DNA of 49,586 nt from JBOGXB01 sp050694215 (GCA_050694215.1 JBOGXB010000005.1:1-49586), one strand, 5' to 3'. Shown: positions 32,953 to 41,942, numbered from the stretch's first letter. The notes: generated by a model from the letters alone, not told the origin. A program made the numbers and translations.

Positions 32953-33585
32953 CTAGGCGCCTGCGATGTCCAGCAAGAGAGTCGTCACCGCGTCTCTAAC
33001 CGGCGCGAGGAGCTCGAGCCCTCCGAAGAAGACGAGGGCTAAGAGGATGAGGAAGCCCCAGCGATCGAGGAAGAAGATGACGTTCTGGCGCCTCGGGGGA
33101 AGGAAGATGGTGAGGAGCCTCGACCCGTCCAGCGGGGGCAGGGGCACGAGGTTGAAGACTGCCAGCAGGACGTTGATAGTGATGAAGAACGCCAGGAACG
33201 TCGTGAGGGGACTCGAGGCGATGGAGCGGAACAGGGGTACGTAAGCAAAGGCCGCGACCAGCGCCAGGAGGAGGTTCATCCCGGGGCCCGCAAGCGCCAC
33301 CATGGCGGCCCCGAAGCGCTTGGAGGACAGCGCCTGGGGGCGGAACTCCACCGGCTTGCCCCAACCGAACCCGGCCAGGAAGATCAGGAGGGTTCCGAGG
33401 GGGTCGAGGTGGCGCACCGGGTTGGGCGTGAGGCGGCCCATGGCGCGCGGGAGCCTGTCGCCCTGGAAGTCGGCAACCAGCGCGTGCGCGTACTCGTGCA
33501 GCCCGATGGCGCCGACCAGGGACAGCGCAAGCAGAAAGAACGCAAGGGGGTCGCTGCGCAGGAGCGGAAGCAGGCCGATGTCCAT
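32953..33585 (-). CDS. Site-2 protease family membrane metalloprotease (M50)
   Basis: 210-residue polytopic protease that cuts within the membrane. The zinc motif HEYAH is at 30-34, and the second ligand is Asp153 in LPPLDG. Compact form without a PDZ domain, of the kind found in thermophiles and actinobacteria. The ATG at 33585 is chosen over a longer frame to 33633, since the family begins near this helix and a -10 lies 9 bases before. Its target is unknown. It is divergent from trpS with overlapping promoter elements. Confidence 0.9.
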   Translation of the reverse strand: MDIGLLPLLRSDPLAFFLLALSLVGAIGLHEYAHALVADFQGDRLPRAMGRLTPNPVRHLDPLGTLLIFLAGFGWGKPVEFRPQALSSKRFGAAMVALAGPGMNLLLALVAAFAYVPLFRSIASSPLTTFLAFFITINVLLAVFNLVPLPPLDGSRLLTIFLPPRRQNVIFFLDRWGFLILLALVFFGGLELLAPVRDAVTTLLLDIAGA

Positions 33586-33593
33586 AGGGCGGG

Positions 33594-33600
33594 TATTGTA
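33594..33600. promoter_or_regulatory. Overlapping -10 elements for the site-2 protease and trpS genes
   Basis: TATTGTA reads as TATTGT on the plus strand (33594-33599) and TACAAT on the minus strand (33600-33595); both fit TANNNT. The minus element is 9 bases from the protease ATG; the plus element would give trpS a leader of about 33 bases. Divergent transcription from the same bases would make the two genes compete. No clear -35 was found. Confidence 0.4.
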
Positions 33601-33638
33601 GGCGGCCCTCGACACACCGGGGGAGAGGAGCACTAACC

Positions 33639-34685
33639 CTGACCCAACACCTTAGAGATACCTCCAGGAAGAGGTCCTTCAGCGGCATCCAGCCGACGGG
33701 GCCGGCACACATCGGGAACTACCTCGGGGCGATCCGGAACTGGGTCAAGGGTCAGGACGAGCATGAGGGCTTCTACTGCATCGTCGACCTCCATGCGATG
33801 ACCGCCGCATGGGATCCGGCGGATCTGAGAGCCAAGACCTTGGACAAGGCGGCGGAGCTCCTGGCGTGCGGGATCGACCCGGGCCGCTCGGTGCTCTTCG
33901 TGCAGTCGGACGTGCCCGAGCATGCCGAGCTGGCGTGGATCCTCACCTGCATCGCGCGCATGGGCGAGCTGCGCCGGATGGTGCAGTTCAAGGAACGGTC
34001 GAAGGGTGAGGCCGAGTCGGTGGGGGTCGGCGTCTTCTCGTACCCGGTGCTACAGGCGGCCGACGTCCTTCTCTACCGGGCCCATGGCGTGCCGGTCGGA
34101 GAGGATCAGCGCCAGCACGTGGAGCTGATGCGGGACCTCGCCGTAAGGTTCAACTCGACCTTTGGAGATACCTTCGTGGTACCCGAGCCGTGGATTCGGA
34201 AGGAGGGGGCCCGGATCATGGCCCTCGACGACCCGACTCAGAAGATGAGCAAGTCGGAGATGGACGTGCGGCCCCTGTCGGGCATCTTTCTGACCGACGA
34301 CCCGGACACGATCCGGAAGAAGGTGAAGGTTGCCGTGACCGACTCGGGCCGGGATATCAGGGCCGCCCCGGATAAGCCTGCGCTGACGAGCCTGCTCGAG
34401 ATCTACTCGTTGCTGGCGGGGGACACGGTTGCGGAGCTCGAGGAGCGGTTCGACGGCTCGGGGTACGGGGATTTCAAGACCGCGATGGCGGAGGTGGTCA
34501 TCGAGGCCCTCGCACCGATCAGGACGCGCTACGAGGAGCTCGCGGGTGATTCGACCGAGCTCTCCGACCTGCTCGCCGGGGGTGCGGAGAAGGCCACCGA
34601 GATCGCCGAAACGACCATGGGCGACGTCCGCAGGAGGACCGGGCTGGGGCCGCGGCCCAGGCGCCGGGCCCCGGTCGGGACCTGA
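33639..34685 (+). CDS. trpS: Tryptophan-tRNA ligase, probable CTG start
   Basis: Charges tRNA-Trp; 348 residues if started at CTG 33639. The class I signature HIGN (24-27, in SGIQPTGPAHIGNYLG) and KMSKS (202-206) are present. The frame is open back to a TAG at 33585-33587, and in between there is no ATG, GTG or TTG before the essential HIGN region. CTG at 33639 has GGAGAGGAG 8 bases before it, an excellent ribosome-binding site. The next ATG, at 33798, would delete the catalytic N-terminus. Either this gene really uses CTG or an assembly error removed the start. Confidence 0.88.
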   Translation: MTQHLRDTSRKRSFSGIQPTGPAHIGNYLGAIRNWVKGQDEHEGFYCIVDLHAMTAAWDPADLRAKTLDKAAELLACGIDPGRSVLFVQSDVPEHAELAWILTCIARMGELRRMVQFKERSKGEAESVGVGVFSYPVLQAADVLLYRAHGVPVGEDQRQHVELMRDLAVRFNSTFGDTFVVPEPWIRKEGARIMALDDPTQKMSKSEMDVRPLSGIFLTDDPDTIRKKVKVAVTDSGRDIRAAPDKPALTSLLEIYSLLAGDTVAELEERFDGSGYGDFKTAMAEVVIEALAPIRTRYEELAGDSTELSDLLAGGAEKATEIAETTMGDVRRRTGLGPRPRRRAPVGT

Positions 34686-34762
34686 CGGGTGGGCGGAAAG
34701 CCGTGGGGGCGGGGAAGCCGGAGATAGGCTCGGGCGGCGACGTGGGCTCCCGCCCCCTCGGA

Positions 34763-34799
34763 GTGGATACGTAGACAAGTGGACATGTAGACAACGGAC
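34763..34799. repeat. Octamer-pitch GTMGAY array upstream of scpA
   Basis: Four units at 8-base pitch: AGTGGATA, CGTAGACA, AGTGGACA and TGTAGACA. It ends about 15 bases before the scpA start and covers the place of its ribosome-binding site. Confidence 0.75.
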
Positions 34800-34809
34800 T
34801 CGGATAACG

Positions 34810-35604
34810 ATGCCTTACGAGGTCAAGCTAGAGGTCTTCGAGGGTCCCCTGGACCTTCTGCTCCATCTCATCACCCGCCAGCGGGTGGACATCTACGACG
34901 TCTCGCTGTCCACGATCACGGAGGAGTATCTGGCCGCGCTGGCGAGCATGGAGCACCTCGACCTGGAGGCGGCGACCGGCTTCCTCGTGGTCGCGGCCAC
35001 CCTCCTCGAGCTGAAGTCGGTTCGACTGCTTCCGGGGCGGGATCTCGATGATCCGGACGTCAGGCTGCTCGAGGAGAGGGATCTGCTGCTGGCTCGACTG
35101 GTCGAATGCGCGACCTACAGAGAGGCGGGGGCGTGGCTGTCGGGGCGGCTGGCGCAGGGCGACCTGCTCGTGGGACGCAGCGCGGCCCTCGAGGCCCCGT
35201 TCGTCGACCTGGCCCCGGACCTTCTGGCCGGTACTAGCGTGGACCGGCTGGCACAGGTTGCCGCCGGGGCTCTTGCTCCCAAGCCGGTCTCCGAGTTGGA
35301 CGTGTCTCACGTGGCGCCGATTCGGGCCTCCGTGAGGGACGCCATCCTGGAGGTAGCCGGCAGCCTGCGCACCCAGGGCCGGGCCTCATTCGAACGGCTG
35401 TGCCGCAGCGGACTGCCCCGCATCGAGGTCATCGTTCGGTTCCTGGCACTGTTGGAGCTGGTCAAGGCGGGCGCGGTCGAGATCGTCCAAGGGGATCGTT
35501 TCGGGGACATCGTGGCCGCGTGGTCGGACGACGTCTCCGACCACGAGCTCCTGGAGAGCGTCGACGAGTACTCGGCCCCGACCGACGCGGGAGGTGCCCG
35601 ATGA
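34810..35604 (+). CDS. scpA: Segregation and condensation protein A
   Basis: Kleisin subunit of the SMC-ScpAB condensin complex; 264 residues. The N-terminus EVKLEVFEGPLDLLLHLITRQRVDIYDVSL is the ScpA hallmark, and a C-terminal winged helix region holds RIEVIVRFLALLELVKAGAVEIVQ. It bridges SMC heads in chromosome organisation. The ATG lacks an obvious Shine-Dalgarno sequence because an octamer array is placed there. The stop overlaps the scpB start (ATGA). Confidence 0.95.
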   Translation: MPYEVKLEVFEGPLDLLLHLITRQRVDIYDVSLSTITEEYLAALASMEHLDLEAATGFLVVAATLLELKSVRLLPGRDLDDPDVRLLEERDLLLARLVECATYREAGAWLSGRLAQGDLLVGRSAALEAPFVDLAPDLLAGTSVDRLAQVAAGALAPKPVSELDVSHVAPIRASVRDAILEVAGSLRTQGRASFERLCRSGLPRIEVIVRFLALLELVKAGAVEIVQGDRFGDIVAAWSDDVSDHELLESVDEYSAPTDAGGAR

Positions 35605-36170
35605 GCGATGTGCCTGCGGCTGGAAAGGTCGTGGAGGCGATCCTGCTCCTTGTCGAGGAGCCGGTGCCCGCGAGCCTGATAGGGGAGGTCCTCGAGCGAC
35701 CGCGAGCAGAGGTCGAGGAGCTGCTCGCCGCGCTTGCGGCCGAGTACGAGGCCCAGGACAGGGGCTTCGTCTTGCGCAGGACGGAGCCGGGCTGGCGCCT
35801 CTACACCCACCCGGAATGCGCGCCGTGGCTGGAGCGGTTCGTACGAGGGCACCGGAGCGCACGCCTCACGGGAGCGGCGCTGGAGGTGCTTGCGATCATC
35901 GCCTACCGGCAGCCGATCTCTCGAGCCCAGATCGCAGACGTGAGAGGGGTCGACTCCGACGGGGTCGTGCGGACCCTCCTGAGCCGTGGGCTCATCCGGG
36001 AGGCGGCCCGCGACCGGGGACCCGGAGCGGCGGCGCTGTTCGCCGTGAGCGACGAGTTCATGGAGAGGATGGGTCTGCAGTCGCTGGAAGACCTCCCCCC
36101 GCTCGCCGGATTCATGCCCGACCCGGAAGCCGTCGAGGAGATGGAGGCCAGGCTCTCCCCGGGCGCGTGA
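35601..36170 (+). CDS. scpB: Segregation and condensation protein B
   Basis: 189-residue winged-helix protein that binds ScpA in the SMC complex. Signature LTGAALEVLAIIAYRQPISRAQIADVRGVDSDGVVRTLLSRGLI lies at about 90-135. Translationally coupled to scpA by a 4-base overlap. The rluB start follows after 12 bases, the standard actinobacterial order. Confidence 0.95.
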   Translation: MSDVPAAGKVVEAILLLVEEPVPASLIGEVLERPRAEVEELLAALAAEYEAQDRGFVLRRTEPGWRLYTHPECAPWLERFVRGHRSARLTGAALEVLAIIAYRQPISRAQIADVRGVDSDGVVRTLLSRGLIREAARDRGPGAAALFAVSDEFMERMGLQSLEDLPPLAGFMPDPEAVEEMEARLSPGA

Positions 36171-36182
36171 GGCGCCAAGCCG

Positions 36183-36932
36183 GTGACGGAGGATCGACCC
36201 CGAGGAGAGCGCCTGCAGAAGGTCCTGGCGCGTGCCGGCCTCGGCTCCCGTAGGGCCTCTGAGGAGCTGATCGCCGCGGGCAGGGTGCGGGTCAACGGAG
36301 TCCCCGCGGTTCTCGGTCGGCGCGTGGACGTGCATAAGGATAAAGTGGAGGTTGATGGTTCGCTTATACCGCTCCACCCAGCGCTCGTCTACTACCTGCT
36401 CAACAAACCGAGAGGGATGGTGAGCACGGCGGGGGACCCGCAGGGGCGGCCCACCGTCGTGGAGCTGATCGATCCGGGGGTGAGGGTATGGCCGGTGGGG
36501 CGCCTGGACATCGCCAGCGAAGGGGCCCTGTTGCTCACCAACGACGGCGAGCTGACGCTGAGGCTCACTCATCCCCGTTACGAGGTCCCGAAGAGCTACC
36601 TCGTCGAGGTTGTAGGAGCGATGGGAGGCCGGGCGGGGCGAGCGCTCGCGCGAGGGGTGGAGCTCGACGACGGCACGACCCGTCCCGCCACGGTCGAGGT
36701 CCTGGAGACCGGAGTGGGGGGGAGCGTCGTGGAGATCACGATCTCGGAGGGGAGGAACCGCCAGGTGAGAAGGATGATGGAGGCCGTCGGACACCCGGTC
36801 AGGCGACTGGTCCGGACCTCGATAGGGCCGCTTAAGCTGGGCAGGCTGAAACCGGGCACGGCGCGCCGCCTGTCGGCTACCGAGGTCCAAGCCCTCTACG
36901 CAGCAACCAGAAATAGACAAGAAGATAAGTAG
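36183..36932 (+). CDS. rluB: Pseudouridine synthase, RluB/RsuA family
   Basis: 249 residues. N-terminal S4 domain (about 8-60), then RsuA-type synthase domain with the catalytic Asp in GRLDIASEGALLLTNDGEL (about 108) and GRNRQVRRM near 195. It modifies 23S rRNA by analogy with E. coli RluB. GTG start. The last codons (RNRQEDK) and the stop are formed by an octamer-pitch array, so the C-terminal tail is derived from it. An AT-rich codon patch lies at 36332-36370. Confidence 0.92.
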   Translation: MTEDRPRGERLQKVLARAGLGSRRASEELIAAGRVRVNGVPAVLGRRVDVHKDKVEVDGSLIPLHPALVYYLLNKPRGMVSTAGDPQGRPTVVELIDPGVRVWPVGRLDIASEGALLLTNDGELTLRLTHPRYEVPKSYLVEVVGAMGGRAGRALARGVELDDGTTRPATVEVLETGVGGSVVEITISEGRNRQVRRMMEAVGHPVRRLVRTSIGPLKLGRLKPGTARRLSATEVQALYAATRNRQEDK

Positions 36933-36937
36933 ACAAG
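36912..36937. repeat. Octamer-pitch GTMGAY array over the rluB stop
   Basis: AATAGACA, AGAAGATA and AGTAGACA at exact 8-base pitch, with a diverged fourth unit. It supplies the last seven codons and the TAG of rluB. Confidence 0.75.
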
Positions 36938-36985
36938 TGTCCACGGGTTGCAGGCATCCGAGCTGCACAAATGCTCCTATCCTGC

Positions 36986-37017
36986 TAGTCGATTAGGGAA
37001 CTTATAGATATGTCGAT
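36986..37017. repeat. Octamer-pitch array over the aroH start
   Basis: TAGTCGAT, TAGGGAAC, then TTATAGAT and ATGTCGAT at 8-base pitch. The last unit contains the ATG of aroH. Confidence 0.65.
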
Positions 37018-37402
37018 TGGGAGATCCGAGGCGAGGCCCGCCGCCCTGCGCGCCCTTCGGGGCGCGACCACGGCAGAGGCCAACGAGGCCGACTCGATCG
37101 TGGAGGCGACGGCGGAGTTGCTGCGGGAGATGCTGCGCCGCAACGAGGTCGTTCCCGATGACGTCGTCAGCATGATCTTCACCTCCACCTCGGACCTGGA
37201 TGCGGAGTTCCCCGCCTCGGCTGCCCGCAAGATTGGGATGTCGCACGTACCGGTGCTGTGCGCGCGGGAGATCGATGTGCCGGGGGCGGTCGCGCGCTGC
37301 ATCAGGGTCCTGATGCACCTGCAGACGGGCCGGGAGCCCGGCGCCCTCAAGCACGTCTACCTGGCTGATGCCAGCCAGCTCCGCACGGATCTCCCCGAAT
37401 GA
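37010..37402 (+). CDS. aroH: Chorismate mutase, AroH type
   Basis: Rearranges chorismate to prephenate at the branch to Phe and Tyr; 130 residues, typical for the trimeric AroH class. Family segments: ALRGATTAEANEADSIVEAT near the N-terminus, then SMIFTSTSDLDAEFPASAARKIG and VPVLCAREIDVPGAVARCIRVLMH. The ATG is inside an octamer unit. It precedes tyrA by 23 bases. Confidence 0.95.
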   Translation: MSIGRSEARPAALRALRGATTAEANEADSIVEATAELLREMLRRNEVVPDDVVSMIFTSTSDLDAEFPASAARKIGMSHVPVLCAREIDVPGAVARCIRVLMHLQTGREPGALKHVYLADASQLRTDLPE

Positions 37403-37403
37403 G

Positions 37404-37425
37404 CTAACCCTTTAGGAGATATCTA
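37404..37425 (+). promoter_or_regulatory. CTAACCCT-type motif and ribosome-binding site before tyrA
   Basis: CTAACCCTTTAGGAG includes a small CTAA/TTAG inverted repeat and the AGGAG ribosome-binding site. The same CTAACCCT octamer recurs just before trpS (33633) and the GarA-like gene (45717), with a variant at 32246. Confidence 0.4.
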
Positions 37426-38523
37426 GTGTTTGCAGAGAGGATGGCCGTCGTCGGCACCGGCCTGATCGGCGGGTCGGTCGCGATGGGATTGCGCACGGTC
37501 GCCCCGGACCTGCAGGTCGTGGGGTTCGATCACGACGACCGAGCCCTGGAGGAGGCCACGAGGCGAGGAGCGCTGACCGGTGCCGCGACCTCGCCGGCGG
37601 AGGCGGTCGAGGGCGCGGACGTGGTCGTGGTGGCCGTCCCGGTCGATCGGATAGGGGGGTCGTGCCGAGCCCTGTTGCCCGGGCTGGACGGGGATGCGGT
37701 GGTGACGGACGTGGGAAGCGCCAAGGCAAGGGTGGTCGAGGAGGCTCAAGCGATGATGGGGGGCAGGTTCGTCGGTGGTCATCCCATGGCGGGGTCCGAG
37801 CGCCACGGCATGAGCGCCGCAGATCCGCGTCTGTTCAACGGAGCGTGGTGGATCCTCACGCCCACGGAGCAGACGACGTCCACGGCCTACGCGCGCATCT
37901 CCGCGATGGTCGGGCTCCTGGGCGCCACTCCGATAGCTCTCGCCCCCGAGACTCACGACGACCTCGTAGCCCGCGTCAGTCACGTCCCTCAGCTCACGGC
38001 GAGCGCCCTCGTGGAGATGGCGTCGGCGACCACTGAACGCGAGGGCCTCCTCGGGCTGGCGGCGGCAGGGTTCCGGGACGTGACGCGCATCGCGGCGAGC
38101 CACCCGCAGCTGTGGACGGCCATCATCAAGTCGAACCATGAAGCTGTACTTGATGCTTTGAGCCGGCTTCGCACCGAGCTCGGATCCCTGGGCCGGCTGA
38201 TCGAGGAGAAGCGCTGGGGGGAGCTCGAGGCGTTCCTGGACCGGACCCGCAAGGCGCGGCTCGAGGTCTTCGCGAAGCCCGACTTCGGCGGCGAGCCGAT
38301 TGCGCTGTGGATGATGGTGCCGGACCGCCCGGGCGTGCTTGCCGAGGTCACGACCGCCGCAGGACGCCTCAGCGCGAACATCGAGGACCTTCGTATCGTG
38401 CACTCGACGGAGGGCGGGCGTGGGCGCCTCGAGCTGGTGGTCGCCGGCGCGGACAGAGCCCAGGAGTTGGCCTCTGCGCTCACGCAGCTGGGCTACCTGG
38501 TGGAGTGGGGGTCACCGGAATAG
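37426..38523 (+). CDS. tyrA: Prephenate dehydrogenase with C-terminal ACT domain
   Basis: 365 residues. The NAD-binding Rossmann motif GTGLIGGSVAMG is at 10-21, and GGHPMAGSERHG marks prephenate binding (about 118-129). The C-terminal 75 residues, starting near LWMMVPDRPGVLAEV, form an ACT domain that typically binds tyrosine as feedback inhibitor. GTG start with AGGAG 7 bases before it. It works next to aroH and aroA in aromatic amino-acid synthesis. Confidence 0.95.
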   Translation: MFAERMAVVGTGLIGGSVAMGLRTVAPDLQVVGFDHDDRALEEATRRGALTGAATSPAEAVEGADVVVVAVPVDRIGGSCRALLPGLDGDAVVTDVGSAKARVVEEAQAMMGGRFVGGHPMAGSERHGMSAADPRLFNGAWWILTPTEQTTSTAYARISAMVGLLGATPIALAPETHDDLVARVSHVPQLTASALVEMASATTEREGLLGLAAAGFRDVTRIAASHPQLWTAIIKSNHEAVLDALSRLRTELGSLGRLIEEKRWGELEAFLDRTRKARLEVFAKPDFGGEPIALWMMVPDRPGVLAEVTTAAGRLSANIEDLRIVHSTEGGRGRLELVVAGADRAQELASALTQLGYLVEWGSPE

Positions 38524-38532
38524 CTGCACTAG

Positions 38533-38580
38533 AGACAAGTAGACAAATAGATGAAGAGATAAGTCGATGAAGAGACGAGA
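38533..38580. repeat. Octamer-pitch GTMGAY array over the aroA start
   Basis: The clearest array: six units at exact 8-base pitch, AGACAAGT, AGACAAAT, then AGATGAAG, AGATAAGT, CGATGAAG and AGACGAGA. It includes the ATG of aroA, so the first residues MKRRDR are encoded by it. Confidence 0.8.
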
Positions 38581-39856
38581 CCGTTCGATAAGGCCGCTGC
38601 GCGGCAGCGCCTCGGTTCCGGGTGACAAGTCGATCTCCCACCGCGCGCTCATGGCCGCGACCCTGGCCGGGGGCGAGAGCCGGATCGCTGACCTCAACGT
38701 CGCCGACGACGTGATGGCCACCGCGGACATCCTCTCGGCTCTGGGCGCGGCGATCCGGATCGACCGGGAGAAGACTGAAGCAGTGATCGAGGGTTACGGT
38801 TGGGAGGGACTGCGGGAGCCCGAGCGCGTGCTCGACGCGGGCAACTCGGGCACGACGCTGCGCGCCGTCCTTGGGATCTGCTCGGCGATACCCGGGTTGT
38901 CCGTCCTGACCGGGGACGCATCGCTCCGGCGCCGGCCGATGTTGCGCGCGGTCGTGCCGCTGCGACAGATGGGGGCGTCGATAGACGGTCGTGCCCACGG
39001 AGACCGCGCGCCCCTCTCGGTGCGGGGCGGTCGGCTCAGCGCCGTGGAGCTGGACCTGCCGGTGGCGAGCGCACAGGTGAAGACCGCGCTGCTGCTCGCA
39101 GGGCTTCGGGCCGAGGGGACGACGGTCGTTACCGAGCCGACCGCCAGCCGCGACCACACGGAAAGGATGCTGAGCGCGTTGGGGGCCGAGGTGGAAAGGG
39201 ACGGGCTCTCGGTATCGGTGCAGGGGGGCGGGGAGATCGACCCCATGAACATGGTCGTACCCGGCGACCTCTCCTCCGCGGCGTTCTTGATCGTGGCCGC
39301 GCTCTTATGCCCGGGCTCTCGGATCTCGCTGAACGGTGTCGGTCTGAACCCCACACGTTCGGGGGTTCTGGAGACGCTCATCGAGATGGGGGCCTCGATC
39401 AAGACGGAAACCACCCATCGTGACGGCGGCGAGCCCACCGGCTCGGTGTGGGTCGAGCACTCGCGGCTGACAGGTGTGGACGTGGATGTGTCGCCGTCGC
39501 TGATGGACGAGGTACCCATCCTGTGTATCGCCGCCACACAGGCCGACGGTCGAACGCGCATCCGCGGAGCAGGAGATCTGCGCGTCAAGGAGAGCGACAG
39601 GATTGCGGCGATGGAGGACGGGCTGCGCAGGCTCGGAGCGGACGTCGAAGCCCTCCCAGATGGGCTCGTCATCACGGGTCCCACGCCCCTCGGGGGAGGG
39701 GATATCGATCCCCGCGGAGACCACCGCATCGCGCTCGCCTTCGCAATCGCCGGTCTCGTCTCACAGGACAACGTGGTGGTCCATGGATGGTCGTGCGTCG
39801 ACACGTCCTTCCCGGAGTTCCTGGACGTGCTCGGGCGCCTGCAGGAGAAGCGATGA
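38567..39856 (+). CDS. aroA: 3-phosphoshikimate 1-carboxyvinyltransferase (EPSP synthase)
   Basis: Sixth step of the shikimate pathway; 429 residues. Signatures: SVPGDKSISHRALMAATLAGG (Lys21, Arg26), DAGNSGTTLRAVLG (NSGTT at 93-97), RRRPMLRAVVPLRQMGA and the C-terminal RVKESDRIAAM. All are intact. The start ATG is in an octamer array and there is no separate ribosome-binding site except GAAGAG-like purines from the array itself. The stop overlaps cmk by 4 bases. Confidence 0.96.
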   Translation: MKRRDRSIRPLRGSASVPGDKSISHRALMAATLAGGESRIADLNVADDVMATADILSALGAAIRIDREKTEAVIEGYGWEGLREPERVLDAGNSGTTLRAVLGICSAIPGLSVLTGDASLRRRPMLRAVVPLRQMGASIDGRAHGDRAPLSVRGGRLSAVELDLPVASAQVKTALLLAGLRAEGTTVVTEPTASRDHTERMLSALGAEVERDGLSVSVQGGGEIDPMNMVVPGDLSSAAFLIVAALLCPGSRISLNGVGLNPTRSGVLETLIEMGASIKTETTHRDGGEPTGSVWVEHSRLTGVDVDVSPSLMDEVPILCIAATQADGRTRIRGAGDLRVKESDRIAAMEDGLRRLGADVEALPDGLVITGPTPLGGGDIDPRGDHRIALAFAIAGLVSQDNVVVHGWSCVDTSFPEFLDVLGRLQEKR

Positions 39857-40521
39857 CCGTTATCGCGATCGACGGGCCGGCCGCCGCGGGCAAGAGCACC
39901 GTCGCGCGCGCCGTGGCGCTCGCTCTCGGTTACGAGTATCTGGACACGGGCGCCATGTATCGAGCGGTCGCGCTTGCAGCTCTCGAGAACGACGTCGATC
40001 CGCAGGACGGCCACGGCCTCGGCGAACTTGCTCGGAGTCTGAAGATTGCCGCGACCCCGGGGCGCGCGACGATCGATGGACGCGATGTCACTGCGCGGAT
40101 CAGGGACTCAGACGTAACCGAGCTCGTGCCGGCGATCTCTGCCCGGCCGGAGGTGCGGGAGGCTCTGGTGGCACTTCAGCGGGATGCCGCGGCCACCGCG
40201 GACGTCGTAATGGAAGGACGCGACATCGGCTCGGCGGCCGTGCCCGACGCAGAGATCAAGGTGTTTCTGACGGCGTCGCCCGATGAGCGCGCGCGACGGC
40301 GCGTGCGACAACTTGGGGCGGCAGAAGATAGCGACACACTCGAGAGTTATCGCCTCTCGATCGAGGCGCGCGACGCGAGTGATTCGAACCGTACGTTGTC
40401 GCCCCTCGTCCAACCAGAGGACGCCTTCGTCATCGACTCGACCGGCCGCCCGATCGACGAGGTCGTCGATGAGATCGTGTCCCTCGCCCGCGGCCGGGAT
40501 GCCGGCTCACAGGCGCGATGA
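39853..40521 (+). CDS. cmk: Cytidylate kinase
   Basis: Phosphorylates CMP and dCMP; 222 residues. The P-loop GPAAAGKST is at 8-16, YLDTGAMYRA follows, and VMEGRDIGSAAVPDAEIKVFLTA and RRVRQL lid residues are in place. Coupled to aroA and der by 4-base overlaps at both ends. Confidence 0.96.
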   Translation: MTVIAIDGPAAAGKSTVARAVALALGYEYLDTGAMYRAVALAALENDVDPQDGHGLGELARSLKIAATPGRATIDGRDVTARIRDSDVTELVPAISARPEVREALVALQRDAAATADVVMEGRDIGSAAVPDAEIKVFLTASPDERARRRVRQLGAAEDSDTLESYRLSIEARDASDSNRTLSPLVQPEDAFVIDSTGRPIDEVVDEIVSLARGRDAGSQAR

Positions 40522-41864
40522 GCAGCACGGCGCCCGTGAGCACGAACCTCCCGGTCGTGGCGATAGTCGGCCGCCCCAACGTGGGCAAGTCATCCCTGGT
40601 GAACCGCATCATCGGACGCCGGGAGGCCATCGTGGAGGAGACCCCCGGAGTGACGCGCGACCGCAAGGGGTTCATCGCCGAGTGGGAGGGACGCCGCTTC
40701 GAGGCGGTCGACACGGGCGGGCTCGAACTCGGGGCCGCCGGGCTGGGCGCCCGGGTTGCCGAGCAGGCTCGGATCGCGATCCAGATCGCGGACGTCGTCC
40801 TACTCGTCGTAGATGCCGGCGCCGGTCCCCTCCAGGACGACATCTCGGTAGCCGACCTGCTCCGAAGATCGGGGGCGCGGGTGCTCGTGGTGGCGAACAA
40901 GGTGGACGATCCGCGCGACGAGCCCTCGGCCGCCTCCTTCTTCCGCTTGGGGCTCGGCGAACCCATTCCGGTGTCCGCGTTACACGGCCGTGGCTCCGGC
41001 GACCTCCTGCACGCCGTCGTCGAGGCGCTGCCGGAAGCTGAGGAAGTCGCAGCCGCGCAGTGGGCCTCGATCGCCATCGTCGGCCGCCCAAACGTGGGCA
41101 AGTCATCGCTCCTCAACGCGCTCCTGGGCGAGTCTCGATCGATTGTGGATCCGGACCCGGGAACGACCCGGGACCCGGTCGATTCGGTCCTGGACCTCGC
41201 GGACGGGCGAAGGCTGCGGATCGTCGATACCGCTGGGATGCGGCGACAGGTGCGGATCAAGGATCCCCTCGAGTACTTCAGTTTCCTGCGCGCGAGGCGG
41301 ATCCTCGAGCGCGTGGACGTGGTGATTCTGGTGGTGGACGCGTCGGAGGGCATCACCGGTCACGATCAGAGGATCGCCGACGCGATCGTCCAGTCCGGGC
41401 GTGCATGCGTCGTCGTGTTGAACAAATGGGACCTGACGCCGGCCGAAGATCTCGAGCGAGAGCGCTTCGAGCGTCGAGCTGGGCACCGTCTCCGCTTCCT
41501 TGAATGGGCGGTCGTCGTGCGTACGTCCGCGATCTCGGGGAGGGGAGTGAGGCGTGTCCTTCCTGCAGTCGAGCAAGCGGTGGCGGCCCATCGGCGCCGG
41601 CTTCCCACGGCCGCGGTGAACCGAGTCGTCGCGAACGCTCAGGACGAGCGGCCTCCGGCGCGGGTTCGCGGCAGGCCGACGCGCATCCTCTACGCGGTGC
41701 AGGCTCGGGTCGGGCCCCCGGCGTTCGTCCTCTTCTGCAACCGGCGGCCCGACGCGTCCTATCTGAGGTATGTCGAGCGGCGTTTGAGGGAGGCCGGCGA
41801 CTTCGGTGGCACGCCGATCAGCGTCTCCGTGCGAACAAAGTCTGCATCTAAGGTAAAGACTTAG
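40518..41864 (+). CDS. der: GTPase Der (EngA)
   Basis: Ribosome 50S assembly GTPase with two tandem G domains; 448 residues. First P-loop GRPNVGKSS at 18-26 with DTGGLE and NKVDD. Second P-loop GRPNVGKSS at about 190-198 with DTAGMRR and NKWDL. C-terminal KH-like domain (about 360-448) ends KSASKVKT. The final codons are AT-rich and form CTAAG/CTTAG around the stop. Overlaps cmk by 4 bases. Confidence 0.97.
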   Translation: MSSTAPVSTNLPVVAIVGRPNVGKSSLVNRIIGRREAIVEETPGVTRDRKGFIAEWEGRRFEAVDTGGLELGAAGLGARVAEQARIAIQIADVVLLVVDAGAGPLQDDISVADLLRRSGARVLVVANKVDDPRDEPSAASFFRLGLGEPIPVSALHGRGSGDLLHAVVEALPEAEEVAAAQWASIAIVGRPNVGKSSLLNALLGESRSIVDPDPGTTRDPVDSVLDLADGRRLRIVDTAGMRRQVRIKDPLEYFSFLRARRILERVDVVILVVDASEGITGHDQRIADAIVQSGRACVVVLNKWDLTPAEDLERERFERRAGHRLRFLEWAVVVRTSAISGRGVRRVLPAVEQAVAAHRRRLPTAAVNRVVANAQDERPPARVRGRPTRILYAVQARVGPPAFVLFCNRRPDASYLRYVERRLREAGDFGGTPISVSVRTKSASKVKT

Positions 41865-41902
41865 GCCTTTCCCGGGTGAGGTATGACGAACCAGGGGTCT
41901 CC

Positions 41903-41942
41903 TTGTCTATTTCTCGACAGATTGATTTGTCTATCTGTCGAT
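41903..41942. repeat. Octamer-pitch array upstream of tRNA-Pro
   Basis: Five units at 8-base pitch: TTGTCTAT, TTCTCGAC, then AGATTGAT, TTGTCTAT and CTGTCGAT (the family read on the opposite strand). It lies between der and the tRNA gene. Confidence 0.75.
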
